Origin: Isoptericola halotolerans
Lineage (GTDB): Bacteria; Actinomycetota; Actinomycetes; Actinomycetales; Cellulomonadaceae
Direction: 5' to 3'
Assembly: GCF_003003075.1 (NCBI RefSeq)
Contig: NZ_PVTX01000006.1
Span: 62,001 to 126,000 of the forward strand
DNA length: 64,000 bases
This document shows, piece after piece, positions 60,943 through 64,000 of the stretch. The first letter of the stretch is position 1, and every line of letters starts with the position of its first letter. Below the pieces are notes generated by a model. The model had not been told where the DNA came from, made no database searches, and saw only the letters and a list, made by a program, of their open reading frames with translations. A program made the translations under genes and the position numbers.

Positions 60943-62825
60943 TGAGCGGCGTCCGGTCCGCTACCTCCGGTCGTGACGGTCACGGCGGGCGGTCGTCGAC
61001 GTCCAGGGGCCGCCGGGTCGTCGAGCTGGTCCGCCGTTCGACCCGGCTCGTGTGGTCGTGCAGCCCGCGGCTCTTCGTGGCCCTGGTGGCGCTCCAGATC
61101 GTGGCGGCGGCCTCGCTCGGCGCGCAGGTGCTCGTGGTCGCCCAGGTCCTCGAGCGCATCCTCGACCTGACGGAAGCCGGGGTGACTCCGGGGCTCGTCT
61201 GGTCGGTCGCGGCCCTGGCCGGCCTGATGGCGCTGGGCGCACTGATCGCCGTGGCGCAGGGCAGCGTGCGGCGGCTCCTCGGCGAGCTCGTCGCCCGTTC
61301 GATGAACGAGAAGGTGCAGGACGTCGCCACCACGGTGCCGCTGCGCAACTTCGAGGACCCCGAGTTCTTCGAGAACCTCCAGCGCGTCCGCCAGAGCGCG
61401 ATGACCCGGCCGTTCCAGGTCACCCAGGGGTTGTTCACCGTCATCGGGACCGTGGCGTCGAGCGTCGCGGTCGGGGCCGCGCTCGTCGCGCTCTACCCGT
61501 GGCTGCTGCCGTTGCTGGCCGTCGGTGCCGTCCCGGTGCTGCTGACCAGCCGCCGCGAGAGTGCGTTGGAGTTCCGGTTCACGGTGGCGCAGACCACCAA
61601 CCAGCGCGAACGCACCTACGTCAACTACGTGCAGACCAACCGCGACGAGGCGAAGGAGATCCGCGCCTTCCAGGTCTCTCCGTGGCTACGGGACCGGTAC
61701 CGGGCGTTGTACGACAGCTACCTCGAGGCACTGCGCAAGCACCTCGGGCGCCGGTTGCGGCTGGCGACCCTCGGGCAGGTGCTCTCCGGCGTCGTCCTCG
61801 TGGGGACGCTGCTCCTGCTCGTGGTGCTCATCGCGAACGGGGAGGTGGGTGTCGCGGACGCCGGTGCCGCGATCGTCGGGATCCGGGCGCTGCAGGGACA
61901 GATCCAGGGCCTCGTCGGCGGGGTGCAGCAGATCCACGAGTCGGGGCTCTACCTCGACGACCTCGAGGCGTTCTTCCGGCACCACGCGGACGAGGCGACC
62001 GGTCCCGCAGGCGCCGACGACCTTCCCCCGTTCGACGGCGCGCGGATCGAGAAGGTGTCCTTCCGGTACCCGGGGTCCGGCACCGAGGCGTTGCAGGACG
62101 TGACCATCGAGGTCGGTCGCGGGGAGGTCGTGGCCGTCGTCGGTGAGAACGGGTCCGGCAAGACCACCGCGGCGAAGGTGCTGGCAGGGCTGTACGAGCC
62201 GGACGCCGGCGACGTCCTCTGGGGCGAGACGCCCTACGCCAAGCTCTCGCAGGACGATCTGCGCAGCCGGGTGGCGGTCATCTTCCAGGACTTCGTCCGG
62301 TACGCCTTCTCGGCCACGGAGAACATCGCCCTGGACCGGGCCGGTATCGACGCGCGCCAGGACCCGGCCGGCCGGGAGGACGTCCGAGCGGCCGCGCGGG
62401 CCGCGGACATCGACGGCGCCCTCTCGCGCCTGCCCCACGGGTATGCGACGCGGCTGTCGAGGATGTTCGACGACAGTGCGGACCTCTCGGGGGGGCAGTG
62501 GCAGCGGCTCGCGATCGCGCGAGCGTTCTACCGGGACGCGGACCTCGTCATCCTCGACGAACCGTCGGCGGCGCTCGACCCACGGGCCGAGCACGACCTG
62601 TTCAGCTCGTTGCGCACGACGCTGCGCGGCCGGTCCGCCCTGTTCATCTCCCACCGCTTCGCCACGGTGCGGGGCGCCGACCGCATCTACGTCATGGACT
62701 CGGGCCGGGTGGTCGAGTCGGGGACGCACACCGAGCTGATGGCCCGCCGCGGCCTGTATGCCGAGCTGTTCGAGCTTCAGGCCGGGGCGTACTTCCCCGA
62801 CGGCTGGTCCAGCTCGGCACCCTGA
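60942..62825 (+). CDS. ABC exporter (fused membrane and ATPase domains)
   Basis: A 627-residue half-transporter. Membrane segments span about residues 40-300, and the ATPase domain follows. Walker A is VGENGSGKTT near 400, the Q-loop is VIFQDFVRYAFSA, the signature is LSGGQWQRLAIARA, Walker B is VILDEPSAALD and the H-loop is FISHRFA. No peptidase domain is present. Position beside lasso-type maturation genes suggests export of the mature peptide. The ATG shares one base with the upstream stop and follows GGAGGG; a GTG at 60939 is an alternative. The last 49 bases overlap the convergent kinase gene. Confidence 0.92.
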   Translation: MSGVRSATSGRDGHGGRSSTSRGRRVVELVRRSTRLVWSCSPRLFVALVALQIVAAASLGAQVLVVAQVLERILDLTEAGVTPGLVWSVAALAGLMALGALIAVAQGSVRRLLGELVARSMNEKVQDVATTVPLRNFEDPEFFENLQRVRQSAMTRPFQVTQGLFTVIGTVASSVAVGAALVALYPWLLPLLAVGAVPVLLTSRRESALEFRFTVAQTTNQRERTYVNYVQTNRDEAKEIRAFQVSPWLRDRYRALYDSYLEALRKHLGRRLRLATLGQVLSGVVLVGTLLLLVVLIANGEVGVADAGAAIVGIRALQGQIQGLVGGVQQIHESGLYLDDLEAFFRHHADEATGPAGADDLPPFDGARIEKVSFRYPGSGTEALQDVTIEVGRGEVVAVVGENGSGKTTAAKVLAGLYEPDAGDVLWGETPYAKLSQDDLRSRVAVIFQDFVRYAFSATENIALDRAGIDARQDPAGREDVRAAARAADIDGALSRLPHGYATRLSRMFDDSADLSGGQWQRLAIARAFYRDADLVILDEPSAALDPRAEHDLFSSLRTTLRGRSALFISHRFATVRGADRIYVMDSGRVVESGTHTELMARRGLYAELFELQAGAYFPDGWSSSAP

Positions 62826-63754
62826 GCCCGCAGCGCCTCGACGAGCTCAGTCCCGAGGCGCTCGCGGAAGGGCGGTCCCCAGGGCACCCGCGCCGTGAAG
62901 ACGGGGACGCTCGCGGCGAGAGCAGAGACCCGGGCGAACTGCTGGGCGGTCACCCGCGGGTCCCGCCACCCGAGCAGCCGGGGGAACTGCATGAGGGCGA
63001 ACGCCGCCGCCCCGCCGCGGACCCGGTCGACACGCAGCTCCTCGCACGTGCGGTCGGGGAGCGGGACGACCAGCGCACCGACCGGACGAGCGTCCGTCGG
63101 CTCACGCCCCGGTGCCAGCAGGTCGCGGCCGTCAGCGCTGCGCCCCCGGCGCGGTGAGTCCGCACCGAACCGCTCGGTGAGGGTGTCCGCGCCCTTGCGC
63201 AGCCGCAGCTCCGTCGCCCCGAGCCGAGCGAGGTGGTCGTCGCCCGCCGGGTCGACGCGGAGCACGTCGTCGGTGACGAGCGCGCCGCCCTCGGCGCAGA
63301 GCAGCGCCGCCATCGTCGACTTGCCCATGCCGGACCGCCCGACGAACCCGACGACGTCGTCCTCGAGCTGCACGGCGCTCGCATGCAGGACCGTGTGCCC
63401 GCGCAGGTAGAGCTGGAACGCCATCTGCGCCCCGGACGCGAGCACGCGCGCCACACCGGAGTCCGCGCCCTCCACCGCGTGCAGCGTGACGTGCTCGAGG
63501 TCGGGTGTGAGCACGAAGTCGCAGGTCCCGTGGAACCGGAGCCGGTAGCCGTCGTCCGACCGGGTCGCCGTGTACCAGGGGCGTTCTGGGCTCGCGTACC
63601 GCAGGATGATCTCACCGGCCGGGTCTTCGTCGGTGTGGCTGCGGTCTGCGCCGCGGCGGAGGCGAACCGTGCCGTCGACCGTCACGGACTCCGGCCGCGA
63701 GGGCATCGGCACGTCGGAGTCGACGGACAGCCCGTACAGCGTGGTCGACGTCAT
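62777..63754 (-). CDS. HPr kinase-like protein, lasso-peptide kinase type
   Basis: A 325-residue protein. The C-terminal half resembles the HprK P-loop domain: VLHASAVQLEDDVVGFVGRSGMGKSTMAALL, then LVTDDVLRVDP. No CBS-like HprK N-terminus is present; instead there is a short beta-rich region. Such stand-alone HprK-like enzymes phosphorylate the C-terminal Ser of lasso precursors in paeninodin-type loci. The ATG at 63754 overlaps the upstream B2 stop (ATGA), so the two are co-translated. Confidence 0.85.
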   Translation of the reverse strand: MTSTTLYGLSVDSDVPMPSRPESVTVDGTVRLRRGADRSHTDEDPAGEIILRYASPERPWYTATRSDDGYRLRFHGTCDFVLTPDLEHVTLHAVEGADSGVARVLASGAQMAFQLYLRGHTVLHASAVQLEDDVVGFVGRSGMGKSTMAALLCAEGGALVTDDVLRVDPAGDDHLARLGATELRLRKGADTLTERFGADSPRRGRSADGRDLLAPGREPTDARPVGALVVPLPDRTCEELRVDRVRGGAAAFALMQFPRLLGWRDPRVTAQQFARVSALAASVPVFTARVPWGPPFRERLGTELVEALRAQGAELDQPSGKYAPA

Positions 63755-64000
63755 GCGGATCCCCCGGTGGTCTGGGCCTGCTCGAACTCGCGGTACAGCC
63801 AGGCGGCGCCCTCGGGGTCGAGGTCCGTGCCGTCGATCCGCAGCCAGGCGTGGGCCCTGATGTGGCCGCCGTCGTCGCGGCGGACGCCGAGCACGATCTG
63901 GGGGTCGCGAGAACGCAGGCTGTGGCCGAGCACGAGGGCGGTGCGCAGGCATGTCCCGTTCACCCACCGCAGACGCAGCACGCGGCGGTCGATGCGCAGC
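63751..64000 (-). CDS. Lasso-peptide B2 transglutaminase-like protease (5' end missing)
   Basis: The C-terminal 83 residues or so of a Transglut_core3 protein; the frame is open through the right edge. The catalytic triad is visible: Cys in NGTCLRTALVLGHSL, His in IRAHAWLRIDG and Asp in TDLDPEG. Such B2 proteins remove the leader peptide of lasso precursors after a PqqD-like B1 protein delivers it. B1, the asparagine-synthetase-like C protein and the precursor should lie at higher coordinates. Confidence 0.88.
   Translation of the reverse strand, partial: LRIDRRVLRLRWVNGTCLRTALVLGHSLRSRDPQIVLGVRRDDGGHIRAHAWLRIDGTDLDPEGAAWLYREFEQAQTTGGSA

Overview
The window is very GC-rich (roughly 70-75 percent by eye). 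It carries genes typical of Actinomycetota: Rpf/G5/DUF348 cell-wall lytic proteins, the rsmA-ispE pair, the glmU-prs-rplY-pth block, and mfd. The combination of many secreted glycan enzymes, leaderless GTG/ATG starts and TAnnnT -10 boxes suggests a Micrococcales genome, perhaps Promicromonosporaceae or Cellulomonadaceae. That family placement is an inference.

Positions 1-5743 hold three tandem cell-wall lytic proteins (the first cut by the window edge), then rsmA and ispE. Positions 5744-12357 hold an AXE1-type acetyl esterase, an Uup-like ABC-F ATPase, a marR-MFS operon, a DUF559 nuclease-like gene and a tetR gene. These are separated by unusual repeats, including a 62-bp perfect-length palindrome present three times. 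Positions 12553-17096 hold tRNA-Gln(TTG), glmU, prs, a long structured leader with rplY, and pth.

Positions 17097-55950 are a surface-polysaccharide island of about 39 kb between pth and mfd, two genes that are usually close together in actinobacteria. It encodes a Wzz/BY-kinase-like protein whose P-loop is destroyed, nine or more glycosyltransferases (two are two-domain fusions), an O-antigen ligase/polymerase, a Wzm/Wzt-type ABC exporter and nucleotide-sugar enzymes. The sugar enzymes are an SDR, a C-methyltransferase with a degenerate paralog, an RmlC-like epimerase, a class III PLP enzyme and an RfbF-like nucleotidyltransferase. There are also two pyruvyl transferases, a PIG-L deacetylase, a DUF4038 protein, a membrane-anchored clan GH-A glycosidase, a WbsX-like protein, a repeat-rich secreted protein and a PAP2-type phosphatase. 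No priming glycosyltransferase, Wzx flippase or regulator gene is present.

The most interesting signal is regulatory. Essentially every transcription unit of the island, plus the first unit of the neighbouring RiPP locus, has one to four copies of TTCACCC (or its complement GGGTGAA) just upstream. The copies are spaced 21-24 or 31 bp apart, and the nearest copy lies at a nearly fixed distance from a -10 box (40-42 bp in one orientation, 44-47 in the other). Several of these promoters are leaderless. This looks like a dedicated regulon for an unidentified activator.

Positions 56030-59668 are mfd. From 59773 to the right edge lies part of a lasso-peptide-like locus of the paeninodin type: a nucleotidyltransferase, an ABC exporter, an HPr-kinase-like protein and a truncated B2 transglutaminase-like protease. 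The precursor and the cyclase would lie beyond position 64000.
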